Below, one piece after another: positions 34,963-47,200 of a stretch of 64,000 bases of DNA. How positions within the stretch are numbered: position 1 is the stretch's first letter; each line of letters starts with the position of its first letter. The stretch lies in the NCBI RefSeq assembly GCF_963675165.1, contig NC_087380.1, forward strand, positions 1,231,803-1,295,802, written 5' to 3'. Below the pieces are notes generated by a model. It saw nothing but the letters and a program-made list of their open reading frames with translations. It ran no database searches and had not been told where the DNA came from. A program made the translations under genes and the position numbers. This DNA comes from Halichondria panicea (Eukaryota > Porifera > Demospongiae > Suberitida > Halichondriidae).

Positions 34963-37470
34963 ATGTTCCCATGTGTTGTTCCAGATTGTAACACTATAAG
35001 CCTCGGCTACGTCTCGAGTGGCATCAAAGATACAGTAATGGCCGTCTTGGAAGAAGGTTGGGCAAAGGAGATACTGTGCATTGCGGCCAAGTGCGACTCA
35101 TGGAGGTCTAGTCCAGGTGAGGGTGAGGGCGGTCTACTGTGTCTGAGTAGAGAGCATTGCATGAGCCTTTGGTAAACGCTGAGGGGTGGTAGGCTTGTGT
35201 TGCTAGAACAAGAAATGTGTGTGCGTGTGGGGGGGGGGGGTGAGAACAAAAACTGTGTGTGTGAGATCTAGCTATAATTAAATCTCAACATCAACCCTTC
35301 ATGTGCTTTGAAGGAGATAGTCCCTAAAAGTCAAAGCTTCAGTAAGGTCTGGCTACGTTGCTTGCAAGTACATAAATCTATAGTACATGCTGAGGTCTGT
35401 AAAGCTTGTTGGGAAATGGGAAAACCCCTAGCTGAGGTCTGCTTTACAAATGGGAAAATCCCTAACTAAATATTCATCGAATCTTTGTGCTGCGTTGTGT
35501 TTTATGCATTATACTTCCATCGATGCAGACCACGGGAGCAGTGTGCCATTGATCTGCGATGATGTCCGTGCTGGACTGATCAAAGGCCACGTTGCCACGA
35601 CCCTCGTCCAATACCCTCACGTCTTCCAGGGCGTGTACGGGGGAGGCGGTGGGTTGGAGAGCGTGAGGATTGTCGAGGGACTGAGGACTGTCGAGGAGAG
35701 AACAGCTGCTCTGAATGGAGTGTTTGGAGACCTCAGGGACAAGGGGACCTACCCCTGCCTGAGGGGATGGAGGAACGAGGTAACCATTATGTCCATGTCT
35801 GTGTAACCTTTATTGATGATTAAAATTATTTCCCTGTAGAAAAAAGTTCTATCTCTTAGTAGAAACTTAGTTCACCTGTTTTTAACTGGCCAATTTGTTT
35901 CCCATCCCCCTTCCCTCCCTTCCCTGTAGAACTACTCAGTTGGTGAGAGCTTCAGTAGCAAGACCGTGTTGTTCCACTGTGAGAGATCCGCTGCAAGTAA
36001 GTCAATAACTCAAGTGCTGCGCTACTTTCAACCCCACCCCCGCCCTCAGAGTTGCTGGGTATGAAACAGTACGGAGTGCATATTAATGGGTATGTGCGTG
36101 AGGCTAGTGGGGAGATCAAGATGTGGATTGGCAAGAGGAGTGACAATAAACAGACCTACCCTGGACTACTTGATAATACAGTGCGTGCCGTGTTTAATTG
36201 GTTACAGCTGTTAGGCTTGTAGTACATATCAATACTGGCTTAGTTGTGTTCATTGTTTAGGCTTGTAGTACATATCAATACTGGTTTAGTGTGTTCATTG
36301 TTTACAATTAGAAAGGCTTGTACATGGCTATACAATGATATTCACATTGCAAATGTTTTTCGATGAAGTATGGGCAACAAGAATTTGCGTTACATACGTA
36401 CATGGCTTGCAGTAAATGTGCCGAGCTAATAGAATATAGAATATAGATATACAATAGCTGTACGATTGTTCCAATAGACCACGCCCCCTCCCAGGTGGCT
36501 GGTGGTATAGCTGCTGGGGACAGTCCCCTGGAGACAGTGGTCAAGGAATGCAATGAGGAGGCCTCCATACCACCGGCCATTGCTACCATGGCAACACCCG
36601 TCGGCACTATCAGGTACTACTACACTACAAGTGGAGAGACTACATTTTGCCTGTTGTAAGATAACTTGTGTTGGGAATGTCCAATTTCAAAGCTAAAAAA
36701 TGCATTTAGTAGCTCTTTGATTGTGTTACAATTATGTGTGTTTAGATAGCAATTTATAAATTTTTGTGCTGGCCCTAGCTGTTATGTATTTGTAAAGACT
36801 AATTAATTCCATGCCCTCTTACAGTTATTGTCACGATGCTGTCGATGGTGTTGAGCCTGAGACAGAGTTCATGTACGACCTCCAGCTACCGTTGGACTTT
36901 GCACCCACCCCCCTCGACGGAGAGGTCAGCCAGTACTACCTCTGGGGGATGAACAAGGTGGGAGAGTGTGTTGTGCTAAAAATATATTTCAAATGGTATC
37001 ACCCATGTTCATAAATCATAATCCATGTTCATAATTATTTTGGGACAGTAGCACCCTCTCCTTGCTAGTGTCCCTGTGGCTATACCCCCCACAGTGGCTA
37101 TGCAGGGGTGCTGAAACTAAGTGAGTATTTTGGGCATTGTACCAGAGACGTGGTGTCAGTGTTATTGGGTCTCACACAATATTTGCACGTTTACACACAA
37201 TGCATGCTATACTGTTAGTATACTGTTGAACACATGCTATCTCTTTCCTGTATAGATCAAAGAAGAAATAGCTAATGGCCACTTCAAGCCCAACAGTGCT
37301 CTTGTGTGTCTCAAGTTTATGATACGACACGGACTCATCACACCAGAAACAGGTGAGAGCATTAATTTTATAGACAGTCCGAGTGATTGTTTATTCCCAT
37401 TCCCATTCCCCATACAGAGCCACTGTACGAACACCTGTCCTGCTGTTCCCATATCAACCACTACCAGTGA
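34963..37470 (+). CDS. DUF4743-Nudix hydrolase (NUDX20/24-like)
   Basis: Eight exons: 34963 or 34985-35116, 35529-35779, 35930-35996, 36050-36180, 36495-36613, 36825-36957, 37256-37352 and 37418-37470. The N-terminal half is a DUF4743-like region ([31 protein letters not shown]). It is followed by [26 protein letters not shown] and a Nudix box [24 protein letters not shown], fitting G-x5-E-x7-[RC]-x2-EE. Plant NUDX20/24 and yeast YJR142W, annotated next to thiamin pyrophosphokinase in fungi, share the KTYPG..D..VAGG..G..V.KEC.EEA order. The enzyme should hydrolyse a nucleoside-diphosphate-linked or thiamin-type phosphate; the substrate is not known. The first exon start is uncertain: an ATG at 34963 is in frame, but CCAG before 34985 could be an acceptor. 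Confidence 0.83.
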
Positions 37471-37646
37471 TCTATATGGACACTTGACATTGTAGCGTCT
37501 TTTTTAATGAGTTTTGTGCACTCCTTAATTATACATCACGTGGATTTGGTCTGTAACAGGCATGAAATGCCGCGTGGATTTTCGGCTGTATATTGATAAT
37601 GCACAATGTTTATCTTTGTTTCCCTCCCTAAGGCTGGTCTGCTGAG

Positions 37647-38129
37647 AGACATTCAACTGCATCGTGTGTCAGGAGGTGGTCTACCAGCCCATCACTACCA
37701 CCTGCAGCCACAACATCTGTAAGGTGGGGAACCACAGGTCCTTTGTGTGGCTTCATAACATTGCTGACAATGCAGCTGAAGCTTTTTTAAGTAGCTATCT
37801 TTGTATCAGGAGCACTCAGTCTCTTGATTGCATCTATATAATTATTATAGATATAAATGCATAAAATTCTCCATGATTATATAGTCAAATGGTTTTGCTT
37901 TCAATGAATATTTTATGTACACTATCCCACTGCGTCCCTCAGTCTTATCTCCCCCTCCCCACACACACACTAGATGTGTCTGAGTCGCTCCTTCAAGGTG
38001 GATGTGTACAGCTGCCCCAACTGTCGTCATGACCTGGGCAAGGACTATGCCATGACAGTCAACAAGTCCCTACAGGCAGTACTATTGGACCTGTTCCCTG
38101 GATACAATGGAGAGATACACACTAACTGA
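37647..38129 (+). CDS. Orphan RING-finger exons of UHRF1 type
   Basis: Two exons, 37647-37723 and 37974-38129, encode [40 protein letters not shown] and [20 protein letters not shown] and end [12 protein letters not shown]. The cysteines form a full C3HC4 RING (C-x2-C, C-x-H-x2-C-x2-C, C-x2-C). The closest known pattern is the C-terminal RING of UHRF1/UHRF2 (CICCQE.V..PITT.C.HN.C, YDLG..YAM.VN..LQ..L..LFPGY), an E3 ligase tied to DNA-methylation maintenance. The UBL, tudor, PHD and SRA parts are absent; only 176 bp separate it from the Nudix stop codon. The frame is closed just upstream by TGA, so an acceptor at CTGAG|AG is needed. It could be a duplicated fragment, or an alternative 3' end of the Nudix transcript, because Nudix exon 7 ends in the matching phase 1. 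Confidence 0.75.
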
Positions 38130-38268
38130 TGGGACTACTGAACAGTATTTAGAACTGCAATGAGGCATGTCATGTGCACCTTCCTATTGAGCAATGTGCT
38201 TTCATCATGAATCTACTTATAATTGGTTATTTATTTGAGCAATATCAGCTAACCTTGTTCATTATAGG

Positions 38269-41200
38269 ATGAATAATGAACTCTTGGCTACAAGAATAAT
38301 GAGAATGTTCCCCTCAAGGTTATTTCTCTGCTGTCTGCTGGGAAGTGCTTCTCTTGTGTATGGACAGCCTTTGAGTGAGTTGATATAGATCATGCATAGA
38401 TACTATCATGCAGTCAGCTATAATTATGGTTAAGCTAATACTAACCTGTGCTATTGGATAGTAGATGAAACAAGTATTATAGGTTTGGTATCAGAGCATC
38501 GATTATTGTATTATGGCATACAGCTCGACTGGCAGCATCCCATGAGCCCGATGTCACTAACCACACTGGAGAAATCATCTCATTCTCTGATGTTGGATCA
38601 GGAGCTAGGGGTAATCCACGCCCCTGGATTTGCTACACCGAACACACTGATAGTGTATTGTGGCTGTTCCCCAATGGGAGTGCATTGCAATTTGAAAGTA
38701 GATTTGAGGCATTTGAGGACGAAGTGTTCATCAGAGATATTACTAATTTTGGCGTTGCTCTGTATCGTGGTCCCACACACTTCAGTCCTCATGGAGAACA
38801 CTGCTGTGTGAGGAGGACTGATGGTGTGGACGTTCATAGGAAATGTGTCACCTTCAGTGAGTGCTGACTATATTGTCTATATCCAATACTAACCCCCACC
38901 CCCACAGCTCCCTGCCCCACACTGATTCCCCTGTCTAATGGAATGATCTCATACAACCCAACCACCAACATAGCCACCTACACCTGTGACACTGGGTACA
39001 CCATCAATGGAGCTACTCCGATAACTTGTATGAGTGATGATACTAGTACTGGTACCTGGTATCCACTACCTACAGTTACTTGTACACGTGAGTACTGTAT
39101 ATACCGTCTTCTGATTATAGCGCCATGCACCATAATAGAAGTGCCAATTACTACAAAATGTTTTACTCTAATCGAGCGTTAAGTTCTGGAATTACTTTTT
39201 GCTGGCATTTAGAAAAGAAACGCTGAAATCGAGGCTATATATACATACGATTCATCTAAAGGAACAACTCCGTGGAACAGCTATTATTACTTTACATTGT
39301 ATCGCTAAACACCACTCGAAGCAGCAAAACTTGTTCTATTTGTGTGCCACTGAAAATTATAATTAATTTGTGTGGCTGCAATTAGAAGAAAGACTGTATA
39401 TAGTACTGCAAGCTGCATTCGAGCAATGCAAGCATACATTATTACACTTCTACTAGCTGTAATATCATTCTACTCTCAGCTGTGGATTGTGGCTCCCCAC
39501 CCACCATTGGCAATGGATCTGCTGGAGCACCCTCACCTGACACAACTCTTGGAGGGATGGTGACCTACACCTGTGGCAGTGGATATGAGGTCTCCACTGG
39601 AGTCACCACAGCAACGGCTACCTGTATGGCTAATAGGATGTGGGAGACTGTACCAACTTGTCAACGTATGTGAAGTTGATGCTGTCACTGATAATAGCTA
39701 CTGCATTGACCGTGTTCACCCACTCAGCTGTGGATTGTGGCCCCCCCTCCATTGGCAATGGATCTCTTGGCATATCCACTCCTGGTACAACTCTTGGAGG
39801 GATGGTGAACTACACTTGTTTCAGTGGGTATGAGGTCTCCAATGGAGTCACCACAGCAATGGCTACCTGTATGGCTAGTGGGACTTGGGAGCCTGTACCA
39901 ACTTGTGTGGGTAAGTCGTACAATTGTCCATATATGTAAATGTCATCAATTGCATCTCCCCACAGCTGTTGACTGTGGTCCCCTGAACCCCCCCTCCAAT
40001 GGAGCAGTGGACACATCCTCTGGAACCACCTTCATGATGACTGCTACCTACACCTGTAACACTGGATACAACATTGTTGGATCAGACACTCGGACTTGTG
40101 GTGAAGATAAAACATGGACTCCAGATGCCCCCACCTGTACACGTGAGTAGCATGACTGACTGTGTACACTGTATCCACTGTGTTCATAATTCACAGCTGT
40201 TGACTGTGGTCCCCTCACTGTTCCTACCGGACAAGTCAGTACATCCTCTGGAACCACCTTCATGAACACTGCCACCTACACATGTGATCATGGATACACT
40301 CTCAATGGTACATCAGATAGAATCTGTCAAGCTAATGGAACCTGGAGCCTAGCAGCACCTACCTGTGATCGTGAGTGCTTTAAACAAAACGTACACGGCA
40401 GCTATAACTTATTTTCTTATATGTTTTATTAGTCGTTGACTGTGGTCCCCTAAACGACACTGCCAATCGACAAGTCAGTACACCCTTTGGAACCACCTTC
40501 ATGATGACTGCTACCTACACCTGTAACACTGGATACAACATTGTTGGTAGTGAGAGCAGAACTTGTGGAGCAAGTGGAGTGTGGTCAGGAGAAGCTCCAG
40601 TGTGCAACTGTAAGATTAACGTTAACTGACAATCATATTGTGATTTGACCATTCTCTCCCAATCCAGTGATTCCTTTGAGCAATGGATCAATGAATATCA
40701 TTGCCAACAACTCTATCTTATCACTGGCGGCCATTGGATCCTCTGCCCTCACCTGTCGCACTGAGCTATCCACCTGCTGCAGAGGAGAGGACAACAACGG
40801 CAATGCTCTCGGAGGGTGGAGAGGACCAAATGGTGACAGCATTCCTGACTCAAACACTGATGGATTCTATGTGTCACGAGGTATGAGCTCCATTAGTCTG
40901 AACTATGCTGAGGGATCCAGTGAAGTAGCTGGTACCTACTGTTGTCAAGTGCCCAGGGAGAGTGGGGCAACCACTACACATTGTGTCATGGTTACTGGTG
41001 AGTGTGGTTGAATTATGCAACCACACTCACTCACAATTTTCTATATAAATCCCCAGTCTCTTCCCCTGTCCCTGTTGCTGCTATTGGTGGGGCTGTCGGT
41101 GCTATAGTGGTGGTGATTCTGGTGATCCTGCTCATCATATTCCTAGTGGTATTCCTAAGGTAAGCCATGCAGATGGTATATACAGTCATGTGCATTCATT

Positions 41201-44200
41201 GTCGATCAAGCTACAAAACAATTGTGTATCCCCAACAACCCGACAGCCTGTTCATCGTGTATGCAGTACCAGAATATAGCTTATATAGACACTGAATTTA
41301 ACAACGCAAAACTGATATTATTTCCATAGACACTCACGGAAGAAACAGTATGAACCTGCTGTAAAAAACTCTGTTCTCACTACTGCATATACCAAACATA
41401 GCGATGCCAGTGATGGGGGCGTGGCTACCATATCAAAAGATCAAAGTCAGTGCTGTTGATTAGCCTGGTGTGATGAATTTCACCACTTAAGACCTGTGTA
41501 TAATTTGTTAATATGTGCAGAGCCTACCATCACTGGCTTCTCAAGTGAGAGCAGGGCTAATGAAGGGGAGGAGGTGGTCATTAAGCCCAAGGTAGGAGGT
41601 CACCCTCCACCCAGTCTCACCTGGTACCACGATGGTAGGAAGGTGACTACAGACTATGCCACAGAACTGGACCAGGATGGTGGATTATCCTTCCCTAGTG
41701 TGGAGGCTAAGCATGCTGGTGAGTACAGGCTAGCGCTATACACAAGGTCTTATGATTGACCACAGCTGGGAATGTGTACAACTCTCTCTATTGTTAAAGT
41801 ATTCGGTATTGACCATAGCTGTGAAGTTCTAAATGTAATATTGAAAATAAAGTCTGGTTTGCTATTGATAACAACTTCTGGCGACTTATGGAGCGTGAGT
41901 ATATCCAGATGTAGTAGCAATATTACTCAAGCGGGAGATTTTCAACTAAAGTACCACCCACCCACTCAAAAGAACGCGGAAAGAATTATAACCACAGTTA
42001 TAAGTAGGTCATGACGTCATTCCCTCGTGCTGCATGTATGTACAGCTAACACAGCTCGACCTCTATGATTAGTAGACTACATTTGATGATATTCATATAC
42101 CTATGTTGATACGCAAGTAACCACAAATAGTGTTTTTATAAAGGATGCAAGTCCAGGTGAAACCGCCTGCTTGGGCGTGCTACAACATCCTGATATGACA
42201 TCGGAAATATTAAAGCCTTTGATGTGGTCTGCCAGTAGGCTATAAACTATGTTATATAGGAATGCTAGACATAATTGGAATATATAATGCAGTCTGGGTG
42301 TGTGTGTGGGTTAGACACACCACTAACTATTTTCCATTCTTCTGTGTGTGTGTGTACAGGTGTGTATAAGCTGGTGGCCAGTGGACCCTCTGGCACAGCT
42401 GAGAAAGAACTCCAGTTGATAGTGGCACTAGAGGGAGGGGGGGAAGAAGAGGTGACAGATAAGGTGGACCTCACTCCTATACCAGTGGATGGGTTTGGAG
42501 CGTATGTCACTGAGCAGCATGCTAATGGCAATAAGAAGTTTGCCAGTAACTATTTGGTGGGTTTAATACACGTGTTGATTCTACCAGCGTCTTAATGTGC
42601 TGTGTTGATTCCCTCCTCCACACCAGCTTAATATAATCTTGACTCCACACACTGCACAGGGTCTCGGTGGCAAGGAAGGAGAACACTCAACAGCAACTGC
42701 CAAACAGCACAAGGAGGAAAATAGATTTGGAAACATTCTTGTGTGTAAGTTCCTGATTTGATTATACTTCCTTATATTGTGGGTTCAAGCACACACACAC
42801 ACTGGTTTCCTGCAGATGATGACAACCTCATTATCCTAGACCCCATTCCTGGACAAGAGGACTGTCAGAGTGACTACATCAATGCCTGCTATGTAGACGT
42901 GAGTGTGTGTGATTTATTCATGATAACTAATGTTAGCTATGTATGTTCATCATGTTACCTTCAAATGTTGTTACCCTCTTGTCTGCAGGGTTTTGTCAAG
43001 CGAAAGAAGTTCATTGCTTCTCAAGGTATCAGTTTCATATATTTCACTAGAGCATAACTGTACAAACAAGACTATAAGTATGCACACTTGCTGTGTGCTT
43101 GCTTTTACAATCATATAACTACTGTTAAATGCTTCATTGCCTGTTTTCAATATGTCTATCCCTCCTCCCCACACAAAGGACCACTACCCAATACCCTGGT
43201 GGACTTCTGGCGCATGATGTGGCAGGAGAAACCACCCATAATAGTCATGCTCACCAACCTCGAGGAGAACAACAAGATCAAGTGTCAACAGTACTGGCCT
43301 GACAGTGGCAGTGTGAGCTATGGCCCCTTCACAGTCACCATCACAGACCAGCAGGTCCTGGCTGACTACACTGTCAGAAACCTACTACTTGCAGTAAGTA
43401 CACATTATGATGGCACATGTTGACATTTTAGGATTTTAGGATTGTGTTTCACATTGAGATGTTTTTTTGTCACAGATGAAAGGGGAAAGTGGGAAACCTT
43501 TCAAGACGACTCAGTTTCACTTTACGACGTGGCCTGATCACGGTGTGCCTGACTATGCCACGCCCATTCTTGCATTCCATCGTCGGGTTAAGTCCCAACA
43601 CAAGCCATCCAGAGGTCCCCTCCTGGTCCACTGCAGTGCTGGTGTGGGACGCACAGGCACTTACATTGCCATTGATAATGTCCTCGATCAGATCGCAACC
43701 GAGGGTATCGTCGATATTTCCGGGACAATTGTCAAATCTCGCAACCAGAGGATGAAAATGGTCCAGACCCAGGTAAGCACTATAGACAAGCTTACACAGT
43801 TAAAAGAATGTGTAGGGAACATTTGTACACAGTATTGTAAAGTAGTATTAATTTTTTATAATGTGTTTTGCCCCCACGCCCAATTCCTTTGAGAGCACAT
43901 GCGCTAACCATTAGCCAGATACCAGCTAATGCAGGATAACAATGTCCAGTCTAAGTGCCCTACAGTACATTATATATCAGTTGTCTGAATCGTATCAGGA
44001 ATGTTGTTAAGTGGCAGTCTGTAAAAGCTAGACATAATATGCTAATGTGTTGTCAGGTATATACAATATAAGTTCTTTTTAATTATGCCAACACTAAAAA
44101 TTGTTACCCGAGGCATGCGTGGGCGGCCACGGGCATAGTAGTTCGTTGGTTGTTTGTTTGTTTGTTTGTCTGTTTGTCAGATCTGAGTCTACTCACCTGG

Positions 44201-47200
44201 ATGCCACAGCATTTACAGCGTAGATAGCCTCAACACAACAAGTTCTTATAATATTGGCAGAGCTTTGTTGTCGAATACTAAGAAGCTTTTGCTCGTTGCA
44301 GCTAGCTAACTGCACGCAGCCTTTAGCCCTGTTTACACGCAAAGTAATGCGCATTGTAATCCAGATTAGATAATGCGCATTAGTGCGTTTACACAGCCAC
44401 GAAGCCAGTTGTGGTTTTATGCTGTGTAAACAGTCTGAACCGGATTAGTAACCTCTTGCAAAGTGCTTCAATTGGAAAAGAAGTAAGAATCTTGGAAAGA
44501 GGACCTTATGTAACAGTTTGGAGTGATCTGATGGCTCACAATAATAAAGTAAGTCAGTATGATAGTAGATCTAATGCCTGAGGCCTCCTGTGTTCTGAGC
44601 ATGCCTATATAGTAAGGCCTATTCATTGCTGAGTTACCAAATCCTGCTCATAAGCCTATATGCTTTGCTTTGCTTGCTATTATGGATGTTGTTATTGTAT
44701 CTGTTGGTTATTTAATGATGACAAGAAGTACTATGCTTAGACAACAAGCTGTAATTAAAAGTAAAAAGAATTCAGCAAGAAGAAGAACTCGTTTTTATGA
44801 GAGACAGGCTCAAGAACGTTTGCTGTTTGCTATGACAATGTCTTTAGCAACAGCCAGAATGTCCTCAACACCAAGAACTATCTGGACAAGAGAAAGAAGT
44901 TCTCAGTGGTGGGAGCGGGTTGTAATGGAAACGTTTACCCATCAAGACTGGATGCACAATTTCCGAATGAGCCGAGAGACGTTTTTATTCGTCTGCCAGG
45001 AATTAAAATCTATTGAAAAAAGAAATACCTCGATGAGGAAAGCCATTCCACTCCAAAAAAGGGTTTCTATCGCTCTATGGTTTCTCTCCACCAATTCTGA
45101 TTTTAGAACGATTAGCCATTTGTTTGGTGTCTCTAAAGCATCGGTTTGCCTCATAACCAAAGATGTGTATGTGCATTGTTGACCATCTACTTCCTAAGTA
45201 TATCCGTATGCCTTGTGGTGATGCATTGAAGCAAGTGGTGGCTGGGTTTAAAGAGAAATTGGGGTTTCCACAGTGCGTTGGAGCAATTGACGGTACACAT
45301 ATACCTATAATCTCACCACAAGAGTGCCCAGCCGACTATTACAACAGAAAAGGTTGGCATTCTATCATTCTCCAAGGATTGGTCGATCACAATGGTCTTT
45401 TCATGGACATTTACGTTGGCTGGCCAGGACGAGTCCACGATGCAAGAGTTTTCTCCAATTCCTCACTGTTCAGAAAAGGTCAAGAAGGATCATTGGTACC
45501 CACTTTGACGGAGATGATAGAGCAGTGTGAAATTCCACTCGTGATTCTAGGTGATCCTGCATATCCACTTTTAAAGTGGCTCATGAAGGCCTATCCCGAC
45601 ACAGGACGTCTCACCCTTGAACAGAAGACTTTCAACTATCTCCTTAGTAAAGCTCGAGTGGTTGTTGAGCATGCGTATGGTCGTTTGAAGGCTCGATGGA
45701 GATGTTTGATGAAGCGTAATGACACCAATATTTGTGATATACCTAACATTGTCTCAGCTTGCTGTGTTTTGCACAACATCTGTGAACTTCGAGGGGAATC
45801 ATTTGATGACGAGTGGATTGAGAGTGACTCATCATTTAGTATGATTAGACAGTCGGCATCTGACTCAGTAGATATTAGTGGTGACCAGATAAGGAGTGCA
45901 TTAACACAATATTTCAGTACATGATATTAATGTGACGTATAATTATAATTATATGTAATAAGGACTGTAATACTATGATTATAATTATAACGTTTGATGA
46001 TTGAAGTTAGTAATTCGAGTCTTGGTTAAATGATTGTGATGGTGGCGGGAAGTACTGTCTTGGCTGCTGTATCATCTGTCCAAGCATTTGCATCATCTGT
46101 AGTTGATGTGCCTGTTCCTCCTTTCTTCTCACGTCTTCTAATTTTCTCTCTTTATCCCATCTTTCTTCCTCTCTTTTTTCAAATCTTTCCTCTGCTTCTC
46201 TCTGGTAGCTTAAGAATGTCTCCGTCTGCCTCTCCATAGCCTTTTCTGTCTTGTTTTTTCTGGGGTTTTTTGTTTTAGGGGGAGCACCTGTGTGTGTAGA
46301 TTTTAAGTGTGTGCACTTGTATGTTTTCTATGAACTTACATTCATCTGTTTTCTCCTTTTCAGATGTACTGGCCTCTCCTAAGTATCAAGTGTATCATTA
46401 TAATTATTGTACCGTCTGTATCCTCCACAATCTTATCCACCCTTTCCTCCATCTCAGAGCTTGTGTCAACGAGGAAAGATGGAGCGGAGGCTGGTCGGTG
46501 CCCCAGAATCCTATCCAGCTCGTCATAAAACTTACATGTTTTCCTCCTTTCCCCAGTCTTGTTATTGCTATCCTTTACTTTTTTGTAGTTTGTTTTTAAG
46601 TTTTTAATTTTTATCCTACATTGCGTCCAGTCTCTTTCATATTCCTTTTTCTTCATTTCTTGTGCTATTTTTTCGTAAATTACTTTATTTCTTACAGCTC
46701 CGTCCAGTTGCTGCTGCAAGTCACTAGCTCCCCAGATAGCTATTAGTGCCTTCATTTCATTGTCACTCCAGTATGTGCCTCTGTTCATTGTCTTCTCTTC
46801 TTATAGGACTTCTTATGCCACAAATGAATTCTTTGCATTCCTTTAATGCGCTTGCAGCTGTTTACACTACTGTCTAAACCGCATTGATCCGGCTTCAAAC
46901 CACATCAGGTAGGCGGTTTACGTAAGCCGGTTTTGATAGCGCATTAGTGCGTTTAGACTAGACCTCGTTAGTAGTAATGCGCTTTACAATGCGCATTAGA
47001 TGCTGTGTGTAAACAGGGCTTTTGTTCAAGGAAGACTATATATTTACAGCTGAAGTGATCCCGTACCAGGAACAATGGAACAGGGTTACTAAAGTAGAAA
47101 GTTAGAATTATGATTTTGGCAGAGAATACTCCACAGCTACACCTCGCTTGCGCATGCGGACCGAGGCAGGAGCCATAAATTATTTAGGCTTATTTGCTGC

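Larger units (their letters stand above)
44326..47019. mobile_element. PIF/Harbinger DNA transposon, 2.7 kb, in RPTP-A intron
   Basis: Terminal inverted repeats GCCCTGTTTACAC and GTGTAAACAGGGC, followed by subterminal AATGCGCATT palindromes at both ends. The left flank is TTA; the right flank is TTT, a likely mutated copy of the 3-bp TTA target duplication typical of this superfamily. The RPTP-B intron has the empty site (GCCTTTATTCGAG, about 61850). It carries the two standard genes, a DDE transposase (plus) and a Myb/SANT-like protein (minus). Confidence 0.93.

Noticed and set aside
34523-34991. Cys/Val-rich and Thr/His-rich frames over the GT/GC repeat
   Set aside because: They are translations of a microsatellite. 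The opposite frame before it is membralin exon 1.
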